Shown here: piece after piece, positions 9,615 to 19,617 of the stretch | Numbering within the stretch: position 1 is the first letter of the stretch | How the letters are laid out: the number at the start of each line of letters is the position of its first letter | Assembly (NCBI RefSeq): GCF_004331255.1 | Contig: NZ_SJOF01000008.1 | Span: forward strand, 98,254 to 162,253 | Direction of reading: 5' to 3' | DNA: 64,000 nucleotides | DNA from: Acinetobacter sp. ANC 4173 | GTDB lineage: Bacteria; Pseudomonadota; Gammaproteobacteria; Pseudomonadales; Moraxellaceae | Translations under genes and position numbers: made by a program | Notes under the pieces: generated by a model | Seen by the model: only the letters and a program-made list of their open reading frames with translations | Database searches by the model: none | Told to the model about the DNA's origin: nothing

Positions 9615-12116
9615 ATGTCCAATAAAGGTTATCGCCAATTTTATCGTCAACTCACACAGAAAATTTTAAATAAAGTGGTGAGTCCACAAGTATTAGGCAC
9701 GACCTCTGAACTGGAACAGCAATATTCAGCTTCGTCCGACACCCCTATTTGCTATGTATTACAAGATGCTTCGCTCAGTAATACGGTACTGATTGATAAT
9801 GAAGCGCAAAAGAGACAGTTACCTTCAGTCTATCAACCTTTAAGGATTGGAACAGTTCAAGAAGAAGATTCCATTTTAGTTCTGAACGAAAAGAACCATC
9901 TTAAACAAGGATTACATTACCCTTCTAAACTCATTCATTTAATTGAAATTTTAGAAAAAAATTCAGAATTGGATGTAGATTTAGTACCTGTGACTATGTT
10001 GTGGGGACGTGCACCAGAATACGAAGATTCTTGGTATAAAGCCTTATTTGCTGATGCATGGTCAACGCCATCGCCACTCAAACAAGCCATGAATATTTCC
10101 TTATATGGACGTGAAAATTATCTGGAATTTCACAAGCCACTTTCTTTAAGAAAGTTAATAACCGAAGCGAAGGAATTAAGTCCTCATTTCTCGCCTGCAC
10201 ATCATGTAATAAAAGAACTGAATGCCAACTTTAATAAATATAAAGAGGCAATTTTAGGACCAGACTTGTCTGACCGTCGTAATGTCATTAATAACCTTTT
10301 GATTAGCGATGGTGTTAAACATGCCATTCGCAAAGAAAGTATCGATGAAAATATCAGTATGTTTGAAGCTGAGCATCGTGCACGACACTATTTAACTGAA
10401 ATCGCCTCTGACTTTTCTTATTCCACGCTACGCTTTGGCTATCTTGCTTTAACCAAATTATGGACTCAACTTTATGATGGCATTGAAGTTCATAACTTTG
10501 ATACCGTCCGCGAATTGGCGCAGGACTATGAAATTGTTTATGCCCCCTGCCATCGTAGTCATATCGATTACCTCTTGCTGTCTTATGTGATTTTTAACCG
10601 TGGTTTGATGGTGCCGCACATTGCCGCAGGCATTAACTTGAATTTACCGATTGTTGGTCAATTGTTCCGTGGTGCGGGTGCTTACTTTATTCGCCGTAGT
10701 TTCAATGGTAATGAACTCTATACTTCTGTATTTAAAGAATATTTGCATAGTCTACTGCTGCGTAACACGCCTTTAGAATACTTTATTGAAGGTGGCCGCT
10801 CACGTACGGGTTTATTACTGCCTGCTAAAAAAGGCATGTTATCAATGACTATTCAAAGTCACTTAAGAGGAAATTCCAAACCTATTGTCTTTATTCCGAC
10901 TTATTTTGGCTATGAAAAACTATTGGAAGGCACTTCGTACTTAAATGAACTCAGTGGTAAGCCTAAAGAAGCTGAATCACTTTGGGGAATTTTAAGTTCA
11001 GCGCGTAAAATTGAGAAAGTTTTTGGGCAAGTGTACGTTAACTTTGGCGAGCCTGTTTTTTTAGATACTGTATTAAAACAGCAAGATGCTGAAAAAATTA
11101 AACTAAAACTTAATGATAAACTGCCTGCTTCAGTGGTAAATACTGTCGATCAAACAGCACAATCAATTTTAGAAAACATCAATAAAGCTGTGGTGATTAA
11201 CCCGATTTCAATCATTTCTTTAATTTTATTGAATGCTCCAGCGCATCAATTGACTGAATCAAGTTTAGTCGCAACGCTTGATCAGTATCGGAAATTACTG
11301 GAACAGAATCGCTATGATGATCGAATGATTATTTCTGAACTTTCTAGTGCAGACATCATTCAATACGCCTTGAAGTTAAAGCAAGTTGAAATTCATCATC
11401 AAAATTCAGAAACATGGGTTCGTGTTTCAGAGAGCCAAAAAATTCTATTGAGCTATTTCAGTAATAACATTCTGCATTGCTTTATTTTACCTGCCTTGGT
11501 TGCACGTATTATCCAACATTATGAAAAAATTGAGGTTTCTCAATTAATTCAATTGGTACAGTCTTTATATCCATTTGTTCAAGAAGAATTCTTTTTGAAA
11601 TGGCAACTTGAAGATGTCGAAATGCAGATCCACGCCATTTTAGATCATTTTGAGGATGCACAGTGGATTAAGCGTGATGCTGGCCACGTTATGCAATCAT
11701 CAACTGAAAGCACTGGATTACAAACGCTTGCAGCATTGTCTGAGCATAGCTTAAATAACTTCGTTGTCATGCAAAGCATATTTACTCAATATGCAAATAC
11801 GCAAACCTTCTCTGAAAAAGTGTTTGAGAAAATGGCAAAAGCAGCATTACAGCAATTAAGTCAAAACAAAGTCATTACTCAAGGCTACTATTTCGACAGT
11901 GCTACTTTAAAAGGCTATTTGACGACTTTGAAAAAGTTGGGACTTGCTGAAGTTACCCGCGAACATCTATTACTCGCGCCAGATTTTGTGACCCAGATGC
12001 AACATCGTCTAGCATGGTATGCGCAAGAGCATCAAGATGCATTTGATCATGCGAGCCTATTTAATGAAAAAGAACTGAAACATTTTTATGACAGTGTAAA
12101 AGTAAAAAAGAGTTAA
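9615..12116 (+). CDS. plsB: Glycerol-3-phosphate 1-O-acyltransferase PlsB
   Basis: 833 residues, membrane-bound acyltransferase that makes lysophosphatidic acid, the first step of phospholipid synthesis. The acyltransferase motifs are CHRSHIDYLL (H-x4-D, about residue 310), GAYFIRRSF, FIEGGRSRTG and PIVFIPTYFGYE. Length agrees with the PlsB family (about 800). I chose the ATG at 9615, after ATAGGAA; a TTG at 9573 would add 14 residues without a ribosome site. Monocistronic. Confidence 0.93.
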   Translation: MSNKGYRQFYRQLTQKILNKVVSPQVLGTTSELEQQYSASSDTPICYVLQDASLSNTVLIDNEAQKRQLPSVYQPLRIGTVQEEDSILVLNEKNHLKQGLHYPSKLIHLIEILEKNSELDVDLVPVTMLWGRAPEYEDSWYKALFADAWSTPSPLKQAMNISLYGRENYLEFHKPLSLRKLITEAKELSPHFSPAHHVIKELNANFNKYKEAILGPDLSDRRNVINNLLISDGVKHAIRKESIDENISMFEAEHRARHYLTEIASDFSYSTLRFGYLALTKLWTQLYDGIEVHNFDTVRELAQDYEIVYAPCHRSHIDYLLLSYVIFNRGLMVPHIAAGINLNLPIVGQLFRGAGAYFIRRSFNGNELYTSVFKEYLHSLLLRNTPLEYFIEGGRSRTGLLLPAKKGMLSMTIQSHLRGNSKPIVFIPTYFGYEKLLEGTSYLNELSGKPKEAESLWGILSSARKIEKVFGQVYVNFGEPVFLDTVLKQQDAEKIKLKLNDKLPASVVNTVDQTAQSILENINKAVVINPISIISLILLNAPAHQLTESSLVATLDQYRKLLEQNRYDDRMIISELSSADIIQYALKLKQVEIHHQNSETWVRVSESQKILLSYFSNNILHCFILPALVARIIQHYEKIEVSQLIQLVQSLYPFVQEEFFLKWQLEDVEMQIHAILDHFEDAQWIKRDAGHVMQSSTESTGLQTLAALSEHSLNNFVVMQSIFTQYANTQTFSEKVFEKMAKAALQQLSQNKVITQGYYFDSATLKGYLTTLKKLGLAEVTREHLLLAPDFVTQMQHRLAWYAQEHQDAFDHASLFNEKELKHFYDSVKVKKS

Positions 12117-12125
12117 GTGCCATCA

Positions 12126-12164
12126 ATTACGGCATGTCATTTTAATCAAATTGCATGCCGTAAT
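12126..12164 (+). terminator. Candidate terminator after plsB
   Basis: Perfect 11-bp inverted repeat ATTACGGCATG / CATGCCGTAAT with a 17-base AT-rich loop, 10 bases after the plsB stop. It lacks a clean T-run, so strength is uncertain. Confidence 0.5.
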
Positions 12165-12253
12165 CAGCATTATTTATAAGAAAATCTGATAATTGTTTTC
12201 ATTAAAAACCATCTAGATTGAAATTTTAGCTACATCTAATCTGCACATTGTAC

Positions 12254-12269
12254 GCTTATAATAGTAAGC
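12254..12269 (+). promoter_or_regulatory. Candidate -10 box within an operator dyad, ArsR-type gene
   Basis: TATAAT at 12257-12262 lies inside the inverted repeat GCTTA-TAATAG-TAAGC, 22 bases before the regulator gene. A repressor bound here would block its own promoter. Prediction only. Confidence 0.4.
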
Positions 12270-12290
12270 TGATTTTAATGAGACGTACCA

Positions 12291-12611
12291 ATGGAAAATG
12301 ATTTTGAAATTACATCGATGCGAAATTCCGCTGAACATGTGGTGAGTATTTTAAAATCACTGGCTAATACGGACCGTTTACTCATTTTATGTCATTTGGC
12401 AAAACAAGAACTGAATGTTTCGCAAATTGAACAAATCACGCAAATTACTCAGCCTACGCTGTCTCAGCAATTGATGATGTTAAGAAAAAGTGATGTGGTC
12501 AGCACACGCCGTGACGGTAAGCAAATCTTTTATTCGATTAAAGATGAAAAATTAGTACAGGTACTGCAAACTTTATATGAACTGTATTGTACTAAGTCTG
12601 TATTAAGTTAA
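12291..12611 (+). CDS. ArsR-family regulator, BigR/SqrR-like persulfide sensor
   Basis: 106 residues, winged-helix ArsR fold. The recognition region is TQPTLSQQLMMLRKSDVVSTRRDGKQIFYSI. There are exactly two cysteines: Cys34 in LLILCHL and Cys100 in LYELYC. The 66-residue spacing equals that of the paired thiols I recall for SqrR (41/107), BigR (42/108) and YgaV, which form polysulfide bridges and release DNA. The usual metal-site ligands of ArsR/CadC are not evident. A SulP transporter follows 78 bases downstream on the same strand, the likely target. Function by family; not proven here. Confidence 0.75.
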   Translation: MENDFEITSMRNSAEHVVSILKSLANTDRLLILCHLAKQELNVSQIEQITQITQPTLSQQLMMLRKSDVVSTRRDGKQIFYSIKDEKLVQVLQTLYELYCTKSVLS

Positions 12612-12689
12612 ATAAAATCATTATTCTATTTTCTTTCTTGTTGTGATTTCTGTGCATAATATATTTAAAGTTGCGCTTTAGATCAGCCT

Positions 12690-14423
12690 ATGTCTAATTC
12701 AAAGAAATCATATTCAAAATATTTTCCAGCTTGTATTTGGCTTGCAGATTACAATTTTTCCAACTTTAAATCTGATTTGCTTTCCGCAGTCATTGTAATT
12801 GCCATGTTGGTACCACAAGGCATGGCATATGCCATGCTCGCAGGCTTACCTCCGATTATAGGTTTGTATGCTAGCATGTTGCCCATGATTGTTTATGCAT
12901 TCTTTGGCAGTAGCCCTACACTTTCGATTGGCCCTGTGGCTATTATTTCGATGATGACCTTTGCCACACTAACGCCATTTTTTGAGGCAGGTTCAGAAGC
13001 ATATATTCAAGCAGCCTGTTTACTGGCGATGATGGTCGGGATTATTTCTTTCTTATTGGGCATCTTCAAATTTGGTTTTCTCATCCAACTGATCAGCCAC
13101 CCTGTCATTCATAGCTTTATTATTGCATCGGCATTACTGATTGCTTTGGGGCAAATCAAGTTCTTACTGGATATCCCCCTTCAATCAAACAATATCCCTG
13201 AACTGATCATCAGCTTTTATCACAATATAACGCATGCACATTTGGGTACTTTGCTATTTGGCGTGGCAGCCATGCTGTTTTTAATTTATATGCCCAAATT
13301 GCTAAATTTAGGTCATATCCAACAACGTTTTAAATTTTCAGGCTTTTTGATTAAAGCGATACCGCTGCTTCTCGTGGTTTTGTCTATTACTTTGGTTTCT
13401 GTTTTACAACTTGAACATGTAGGGATTAAAACGGTAGGTGAAATTCCATCTGGCTTTCCACCTTTAAAGCTTCCCAACTGGAATTGGGATTTAGTACTGC
13501 AACTTCTTCCTGGCGCAAGCATGATTGCCATGATTAGTTTTATCGAATCGCTTTCAATTGCTCAAGCAACAGCGTTACAGCAACGTAGTGCTTTAAATAG
13601 TAATCAAGAGCTAATTGCATTAGGACTTTCGAACTTGAGTGCAGGCATAAGTTCTGCCTTTCCAGTCACTGGAAGTTTGTCACGTACCGTCGTGAATGCC
13701 GATGCAGGAGCAAAAACACCTATGGCGGGTATTTTATCTTCCTGTTTTATAGTCGTTGTCAGCTTATTCTTTACTGGATTTTTTAAAAACCTTCCTGTGG
13801 CTATTCTGGCTGCAACGATTATCGTTTCAATTTGGAAGCTAGTTGATTTAAAACCCTTTTTTGAAACATGGCATTATTCTAAAGCAGATGGTATTGCCAT
13901 GTGGATTACATTTTTTGGGGTTATTTGCATTGATATTTCTACAGGTTTAATTTTAGGGGTTATTTCAACCTTTCTGTTAATGCTCTGGCGTATTAGTCGT
14001 CCGCATATGGCTGTGATTGGTTTGGTTGAAGGTACACAGCATTTTCGGAATCAGCAGCGCTATCCTGTTAAAACAGTCGACTCTATTCTTTCCTTGCGGA
14101 TAGATGAAGGTTTGAATTTTTTAAATGCCAGTAGCTTTAAAAGCTTTTTTATTAATGCAGTCAGTGAAAAGAAACATGTGCAATTTGTGATCGTAAATTG
14201 CTCTGGGGTCAGTAGTATTGATTATAGTGCGTTAGAGGTTTTGGAAGAATTAGATGCTGAACTGCATAAACTCAATATTCAACTGCATCTTTCCGAAGTC
14301 AAGGGACCTGTAATGGATAAACTGATTCATTCCCGACTTTATGAGAAGTTAGATGGACGCATTCATTTAACCCATTACCAAGCCATTCAGGCTTTAAATC
14401 CAGAATTTTTAAGTTTAACTTGA
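12690..14423 (+). CDS. SulP-family anion transporter with STAS domain
   Basis: 577 residues. The N-terminal three quarters is a membrane domain with about 10-14 helices. SulP marks are AMLVPQGMAYAMLAGLPPIIGLYASMLP near residue 40 and the SLSRTVVNADAGAKTPMAG segment near 330. The cytoplasmic STAS domain covers about residues 450-565 (FVIVNCSGVSSIDYSALEVLEEL). The family moves sulfate, bicarbonate or dicarboxylates; the substrate cannot be read from the sequence. The upstream persulfide-sensor-like regulator argues for a sulfur oxyanion. Confidence 0.85.
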   Translation: MSNSKKSYSKYFPACIWLADYNFSNFKSDLLSAVIVIAMLVPQGMAYAMLAGLPPIIGLYASMLPMIVYAFFGSSPTLSIGPVAIISMMTFATLTPFFEAGSEAYIQAACLLAMMVGIISFLLGIFKFGFLIQLISHPVIHSFIIASALLIALGQIKFLLDIPLQSNNIPELIISFYHNITHAHLGTLLFGVAAMLFLIYMPKLLNLGHIQQRFKFSGFLIKAIPLLLVVLSITLVSVLQLEHVGIKTVGEIPSGFPPLKLPNWNWDLVLQLLPGASMIAMISFIESLSIAQATALQQRSALNSNQELIALGLSNLSAGISSAFPVTGSLSRTVVNADAGAKTPMAGILSSCFIVVVSLFFTGFFKNLPVAILAATIIVSIWKLVDLKPFFETWHYSKADGIAMWITFFGVICIDISTGLILGVISTFLLMLWRISRPHMAVIGLVEGTQHFRNQQRYPVKTVDSILSLRIDEGLNFLNASSFKSFFINAVSEKKHVQFVIVNCSGVSSIDYSALEVLEELDAELHKLNIQLHLSEVKGPVMDKLIHSRLYEKLDGRIHLTHYQAIQALNPEFLSLT

Positions 14424-14651
14424 AAAGCTAAGTAAATAATTTCAAAGCTGTTATTTCAGATTGGCTTCCTTCAGAAAGGTATTTTTTGCAATAAAATTCG
14501 GTTTTTCCTTGTTTTAAATCAAAAAATATCAACTTTAAAAAGAATAAGTTAGTTTTTATATCAAAATATCTTTTATCCATTTTAAATTTTAGGTATAGAA
14601 TTGCTCACTTAATTTTATTCTCTGCCCTCGTAGTACTGACAAGGTCAACCT

Positions 14652-15845
14652 ATGTTTTCAGCTTTTGCGCGTTTAAGTTTAGTTACGCGAATCCTCATCG
14701 CCATTATTTTAGGGATGGCAGTTGCCTTCTTGTTCCCAAATGCTGCTCCTTATTTGAGCCTTTTAGGTGACCTATTTATTAAGGCCCTAAAATCTGTTGC
14801 ACCTATTTTAGTTTTTGTATTGGTGATGGCATCCATCTCCAATTTTAAAGTTGGACATAGTGCAAATCTTCGTCCAATTATGATCTTATATGCAGTGGGC
14901 ATGTTGCTAGCTGCGTTCAGTGCTGTGGCTGCGAGCTTGGTCTTCCCAAGTACTTTATTTTTGGACGTTCCTGCACAAGGTGAATTACAACCACCAGGAA
15001 ATTTGGCAGAGATTTTAAAGAATTTACTTTTAAGTTTTATTGCAAACCCTGTTACAGCAATTAGCGAAGCCAACTTTATTGGTATTTTAGCTTGGGCGAT
15101 TGCTCTTGGTTTAGCCTTCCGTCACGCACATGACAGCACCAAAGTATTTATTGCAGATGCGGCAAATGCTGTAAATCATGTCATCCGTATTGTGATTAAC
15201 TTTGCACCAGTCGGTATTTTTGGTTTAGTCGCAGTCACATTTGCAGATTCTGGTTTAAAAACATTATCGACGTACGCTCAACTTTTAGCTGTATTGCTTG
15301 GAACAATGTTCTTTGTTGCATTGGTCATTAACCCAATTTTAGTTGCTTTAACAACTCGTCAAAATCCTTACCCGCTTGTATTGCAATGCTTACGTGAAAG
15401 TGGGATTACTGCATTCTTTACCCGTAGTTCGGCTGCCAATATTCCTGTCAACCTTGATTTGGCAAAACGTTTAGGGGTAAATGAAGCGACAGCCAGTGTT
15501 GCCATTCCTTTAGGGGCTACTGTGAATATGGCAGGTGCATCGGTGACCATTACCGTCTTAACTTTAGCAGCAGTCCATACTTTAGGTATTTCAGTTGATT
15601 TTACCACCATGATAATTTTATCTGTTGTGGCTTCAATCTCGGCTTGTGGTGCATCGGGTGTTGCGGGTGGCTCATTATTACTAATTCCAGTTGCCTGTGG
15701 TTTATTTGGTATTTCTTCTGATATCGCAATGCAAGTGGTCGCTATTGGTATGGTGATTAGTGTTCTACAAGACTCAACTGAAACGGCATTAAACTCATCT
15801 ACAGATGTTTTATTTACTGTAGCAGTTGATCGTGCATCACGTTAA
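14652..15845 (+). CDS. sstT: Serine/threonine:sodium symporter SstT
   Basis: 397 residues, DAACS family, about eight membrane helices plus re-entrant loops. The N-terminus ([19 protein letters not shown]) and the serine-rich [30 protein letters not shown] and [17 protein letters not shown] segments fit SstT. It imports serine and threonine with sodium. The 228-base upstream gap is AT-rich and holds no gene I can see. Confidence 0.92.
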   Translation: MFSAFARLSLVTRILIAIILGMAVAFLFPNAAPYLSLLGDLFIKALKSVAPILVFVLVMASISNFKVGHSANLRPIMILYAVGMLLAAFSAVAASLVFPSTLFLDVPAQGELQPPGNLAEILKNLLLSFIANPVTAISEANFIGILAWAIALGLAFRHAHDSTKVFIADAANAVNHVIRIVINFAPVGIFGLVAVTFADSGLKTLSTYAQLLAVLLGTMFFVALVINPILVALTTRQNPYPLVLQCLRESGITAFFTRSSAANIPVNLDLAKRLGVNEATASVAIPLGATVNMAGASVTITVLTLAAVHTLGISVDFTTMIILSVVASISACGASGVAGGSLLLIPVACGLFGISSDIAMQVVAIGMVISVLQDSTETALNSSTDVLFTVAVDRASR

Positions 15846-15897
15846 TATTATTTTATAAATAATAATTTAGACATTTATTGGATGGTTGTATCGCGAT

Positions 15898-16566
15898 ATG
15901 CCATTTCAAACTTTACCGTTTTGGATGCAACTAGGGGCATTCTTTCTCGCAATTAATGCGGGCATGATTAACGTACTCGGACTGGTCACGGTATTGCACC
16001 AGTCTGTTTCTCACATGACTGGAAACGTGAGTATGTTATCGATGGCTATTGTCCATTGGGACCCTGCTTCAATTCTCTATCTCCTTCTGGTTATCCTCTG
16101 CTATGTCGCGGGGTCTTGCTATAGCGGACTTATACTTGGAAATAGCACGTTCCAACTGGGTCGACGCTATGGTATTCCATTGAGTCTAGTTGCTCTCTTT
16201 ATCCTACTGTGTTGGCTCATTTTGCCCTATTTACCGCGTTATGCTTTGTTGTGGGCTTGCGCGGCTATGGGAATCCAGAATGCAATGGTCAGTCATTACA
16301 AGGGGACTATTATTCGTACCACCCACTTATCTGGTGTTCTCACCGACTTGGGGCTTGCCTTAGGTTACCGATTGATAGGTTTAAAAGTTGGGCAGCGGCG
16401 AATAATTTTGCATTTACTCATTTTATTTGGCTTTCTGCTAGGTGGACTGGTTGCAAGCCTGATTTATCCTTATTTAAAATTAAACGCGTATCTCATTCCA
16501 GTCGGTTTAAGTTTCTGCTTAAGTCTGGTGTACTGGATCATTTACTTTCAATATCGTCATCATTAA
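15898..16566 (+). CDS. DUF1275 (YoaK-type) membrane protein
   Basis: 222 residues with about six hydrophobic segments. NAGMINVLGLVTVLHQSVSHMTGNVS is the DUF1275 hallmark, as is AMGIQNAMVSHYKGTIIRTTHLSGVLTDLG. Function in the cell is unknown. I prefer the ATG at 15898 with GGATGG 12 bases ahead; a TTG at 15886 would add four residues and overlap that site. It lies 52 bases after sstT and 17 before the next gene. Confidence 0.85.
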   Translation: MPFQTLPFWMQLGAFFLAINAGMINVLGLVTVLHQSVSHMTGNVSMLSMAIVHWDPASILYLLLVILCYVAGSCYSGLILGNSTFQLGRRYGIPLSLVALFILLCWLILPYLPRYALLWACAAMGIQNAMVSHYKGTIIRTTHLSGVLTDLGLALGYRLIGLKVGQRRIILHLLILFGFLLGGLVASLIYPYLKLNAYLIPVGLSFCLSLVYWIIYFQYRHH

Positions 16567-16583
16567 CCCTTTTGGAATTTATT

Positions 16584-17120
16584 ATGGTTAAAAATGCTTT
16601 ACAGGCACAGTTATTAAAAGCGGGTCTGGTAGACAATAAAAAGGCAAAAAAACTGTCTAAACAGGCGGTGCATGAGCAACGCACTGGACAAAATGACGAT
16701 GCTGAGATCAAAGCAAAAATTGCCCAAGACAAACAAGATAAAATGGCAAAAGATCAAGCCCTTGAGCAAGAAAAGAAAAGTATTTTACAAGAGAAAGAAT
16801 TAAAAGCCTCAATTGTGCAAATGATTCAGCAACATAAAATTAAAGATGTTGCTGGTGATGTGGTCTATCAATTTATTGATGAAACCAAAATCAAAAAAGT
16901 GTATTTACAGCAGCAAGTGTATAACGCATTGGTATCTGGCAGTTTAGTGATTGCCAAAGATCAAGACAGTTATGCATATTTGCCTAAAGCACTGGCAGAT
17001 CGCATTAATGAAAAAATGACGGGCTTTATTATTGTGAACAATTCTGAAAAGAATGAAGAAGTGACAGATGAAGAAGATCCGTACGCGGCTTATGTGATTC
17101 CAGATGATTTAATGTGGTAA
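16584..17120 (+). CDS. DUF2058 (YaiL-type) protein
   Basis: 178 residues, highly charged. The N-terminal half is lysine- and glutamine-rich and probably coiled coil (MVKNALQAQLLKAGLVDNKK, then QDKQDKMAKDQALEQEKKS). The C-terminal half is a compact domain ending in an acidic tail, EDPYAAYVIPDDLMW. The pattern is that of DUF2058, sometimes labelled a nucleoprotein or polynucleotide-associated protein; the role is unknown. The start is the ATG at 16584; the frame is open far upstream only as a shadow of the previous gene. A strong terminator follows. Confidence 0.85.
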   Translation: MVKNALQAQLLKAGLVDNKKAKKLSKQAVHEQRTGQNDDAEIKAKIAQDKQDKMAKDQALEQEKKSILQEKELKASIVQMIQQHKIKDVAGDVVYQFIDETKIKKVYLQQQVYNALVSGSLVIAKDQDSYAYLPKALADRINEKMTGFIIVNNSEKNEEVTDEEDPYAAYVIPDDLMW

Positions 17121-17128
17121 TCAGAATC

Positions 17129-17155
17129 AAAAGGGCGTCATCTAGACGCCCTTTT
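17129..17155. terminator. Bidirectional terminator
   Basis: Perfect 11-bp stem AAAAGGGCGTC / GACGCCCTTTT with a 5-base loop, between two converging genes. Confidence 0.85.
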
Positions 17156-17176
17156 CAATAATGATAAAAAATATCT

Positions 17177-19333
17177 TTAGAATTTCATCGTTGCTTTTAA
17201 AACAGCTTGTCGCGCATCACCTTGTGAAACCGTTAAATTGCTGACGCTCGCGGTGTAATAGGTCGTATCAAAGAGATTATTGAGATTGAGTTTAAAGTTG
17301 ACATCTTGCTTGGCAATTCGAGTGTCGTAACTAACAAAAGCGTTGGCTAGTGTATAGTCTGGTAAAGTAAAGCTATTTTCAGTATCCCCAGCTCGCTTAC
17401 CAACGTAATTACCACTGAGTCCCATTCTTAGGTTTCCAAGACCCAATTGGCCATAATCATAAGTAAAACTTAAAGAAGCGGTATTTTTAGCCACATTATT
17501 TAAGCGATTGCCAATTAAATCTGTATCTTCATCCTGTAATACCTTGGCATCGGTATATGCATAGGTGAATGTGGCATCAAGCTGATCGGTAATTTGCCCC
17601 GTCACATCAAGCTCCAAACCCTTAGACCCCACTTTACCTGAGGTATGTAGTTCATTTTCGCCAGTTTCAACATTAGTTACACTCGCCAAAACATTGCGTT
17701 TTTTAATGTCATATAAGGCAAAATTAGCTTTTAAGCGTTCGTCTAATTCATACTTCAAACCAACTTCATAGGATCTGGCTTGTTCTGGCTGTACATCTGA
17801 ATCAATTTGACCACCACTTAACGGCGCAATTGAAGAGTTGGGTTTCAATGACTCGGTATAACTGGTGTATACGGATAACTGATCATTCCATTTATACACT
17901 AAACCTGCACGTGGTAACCATGCATCATCATTGGTATTGGTATTAATGCTGAATGGTCGTCCTCGTCCTGCCATTTGCTGATAATGCGTATATCGCCCCC
18001 CTAAAACGGCAATCCACTGATCTGTTAGATGAATGGCATCTTGTAAATAGAAGCCATAAGTGTGCAATTTATCGGTTTGTTCACTGGCATTTGCATCAAT
18101 ACTGCTAGACGCAGTCACTTTGCCAAAAACAGGATTTAAATAATCAAGGGTGCTGTTACTGCCTCGAACCATGTTTGGTCGATAATATTTTCGGTATTCG
18201 ATATCAGAACCAATTTGAAGGTCATGTTTAAATCCGAGCGCATTAAAGTGCCCTTCTAAATACGCTTGACCCGCACTATCAACACTCTCAGCACCCAATG
18301 TACCATCGGTTCGTCGTGTGACTGTATGATTAGTGGTATTCAGTTTGGTAATACGTAATTGATTTGCATCATAGGTTTCATAATTATAGCTATAACCTAA
18401 ATGTGCTGACCATTGATCATTGATTTGATGATCGACACTCACTTGAGCCAAATGGTCTTCACCATTGGTCTGATTAAAGGCTTCATCTAAACGAGTATAT
18501 TTTGAAATTGGCAAAGCTTTATTGGTAGCCAAGTCAAAAACTGTCGTACGGTCAAAAGGCACATCAAAATCACGATATTGATAGCTCAAGTTCACTTGAG
18601 TTTGACCATTATCCCATGCCAACGATGGTGCAATTAAAGTTTGCTGGTTATAACCAAAATTGCGCCAATAATCTTGGTCTGAATAATCTGCAATGAAACG
18701 GTAAGCAAAATTACTCTGACCAATAGCACCTGTGGTATCTACGCTGCCACCTAAACCATTTTTGCCATTTCCAAAGCTTGAACCATAAATAGAAACTTCA
18801 GATGCTTGTTCACGTTGCGGTCTTTTCGTCACCACATTGACCACGCCACCAGGGTCCATAATGCCATATAAAAGTGATGCAGGCCCTTTAAGTACCTCAA
18901 CTTGCTCAACCGCAGCATTCATTGCACGACCTTGTACAATTGGCATGCCGTTAATCATAATAGAGCCATCACGGTTATCACCAAAACCCCGTTTCATTAC
19001 CGTATCTTGAGTTCCTGCCAACGTGTTACCTTGCGTAATCCCACTGACTTGAGTCAATGCAGCATCTAAAGTTGCAGGCTTAAAATCTTCAATATATTGA
19101 TTTGAAACCACATTCACCGTTTGTGGTGTTTCCAAATTCTTTTGTTGTCCTTTTAAGGTACTTGCCGTTTGCTGCCCTATTTTCTTATGTTCGGCCTGTT
19201 TTGCAGTTAAATGAATGGTTTCTAATATTTCAGATGTCTGTATCTCGGCTGCATAAACCCAGACTGAGCTGAGTGTCGTGGTCAATCCTAAAAAAACTTT
19301 AATGCTTAGGCTCAGTGGATGTAATGATTTCAC
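17177..19333 (-). CDS. TonB-dependent siderophore receptor
   Basis: 718 residues. A signal peptide ends near VYAAEIQ (residues 28-30), followed by a likely TonB box (ETIHL), a plug domain to about residue 165 (TPQTVNVVS, VEVLKGPASLLYGIMDPGGVVNVVTKRP) and a 22-strand barrel ending in phenylalanine (KATMKF). It takes up a ferric siderophore across the outer membrane; the plug type fits the ferrichrome/hydroxamate receptor group, but the ligand is not readable. The start codon is GTG with a weak ribosome site. A Fur-box-like sequence lies 70 bases upstream, and no transport or synthesis genes adjoin it. Confidence 0.9.
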   Translation of the reverse strand: MKSLHPLSLSIKVFLGLTTTLSSVWVYAAEIQTSEILETIHLTAKQAEHKKIGQQTASTLKGQQKNLETPQTVNVVSNQYIEDFKPATLDAALTQVSGITQGNTLAGTQDTVMKRGFGDNRDGSIMINGMPIVQGRAMNAAVEQVEVLKGPASLLYGIMDPGGVVNVVTKRPQREQASEVSIYGSSFGNGKNGLGGSVDTTGAIGQSNFAYRFIADYSDQDYWRNFGYNQQTLIAPSLAWDNGQTQVNLSYQYRDFDVPFDRTTVFDLATNKALPISKYTRLDEAFNQTNGEDHLAQVSVDHQINDQWSAHLGYSYNYETYDANQLRITKLNTTNHTVTRRTDGTLGAESVDSAGQAYLEGHFNALGFKHDLQIGSDIEYRKYYRPNMVRGSNSTLDYLNPVFGKVTASSSIDANASEQTDKLHTYGFYLQDAIHLTDQWIAVLGGRYTHYQQMAGRGRPFSINTNTNDDAWLPRAGLVYKWNDQLSVYTSYTESLKPNSSIAPLSGGQIDSDVQPEQARSYEVGLKYELDERLKANFALYDIKKRNVLASVTNVETGENELHTSGKVGSKGLELDVTGQITDQLDATFTYAYTDAKVLQDEDTDLIGNRLNNVAKNTASLSFTYDYGQLGLGNLRMGLSGNYVGKRAGDTENSFTLPDYTLANAFVSYDTRIAKQDVNFKLNLNNLFDTTYYTASVSNLTVSQGDARQAVLKATMKF

Positions 19334-19401
19334 TAGGTTGTAAACTCGATTTGGGAGGGGGTGTTTTAAATTTTGTGCATATTCTAGCGCCAGCCAATAT
19401 T

Positions 19402-19420
19402 AATGAGAATACTTATTATT
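19402..19420 (-). promoter_or_regulatory. Candidate Fur box of the TonB receptor
   Basis: AATGAGAATACTTATTATT agrees with the 19-base Fur consensus at about 12 positions and lies 70 bases upstream of the receptor start. This fits iron repression. Confidence 0.5.
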
Positions 19421-19617
19421 TATCTTATGTAATTTTTTTAAATAATTTTTACTATTGTTCAATTATTTTAATCAAATTAGAAAAATTCAGACTGTTTTTT
19501 AGCCTTTACAGACCCTTGAGAAAATCATGCTATGTTTAAGAAATGTTATTCAACTTCATTCCGAAGCGGTTAATTTATAAAATATAAATCGATTAAAAAT
19601 TTGCATTGAGGAAAACT

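Noticed and set aside
16209..16583. Upstream extension of the DUF2058 frame
   Set aside because: It overlaps the DUF1275 gene; the conserved protein and its start are at 16584.
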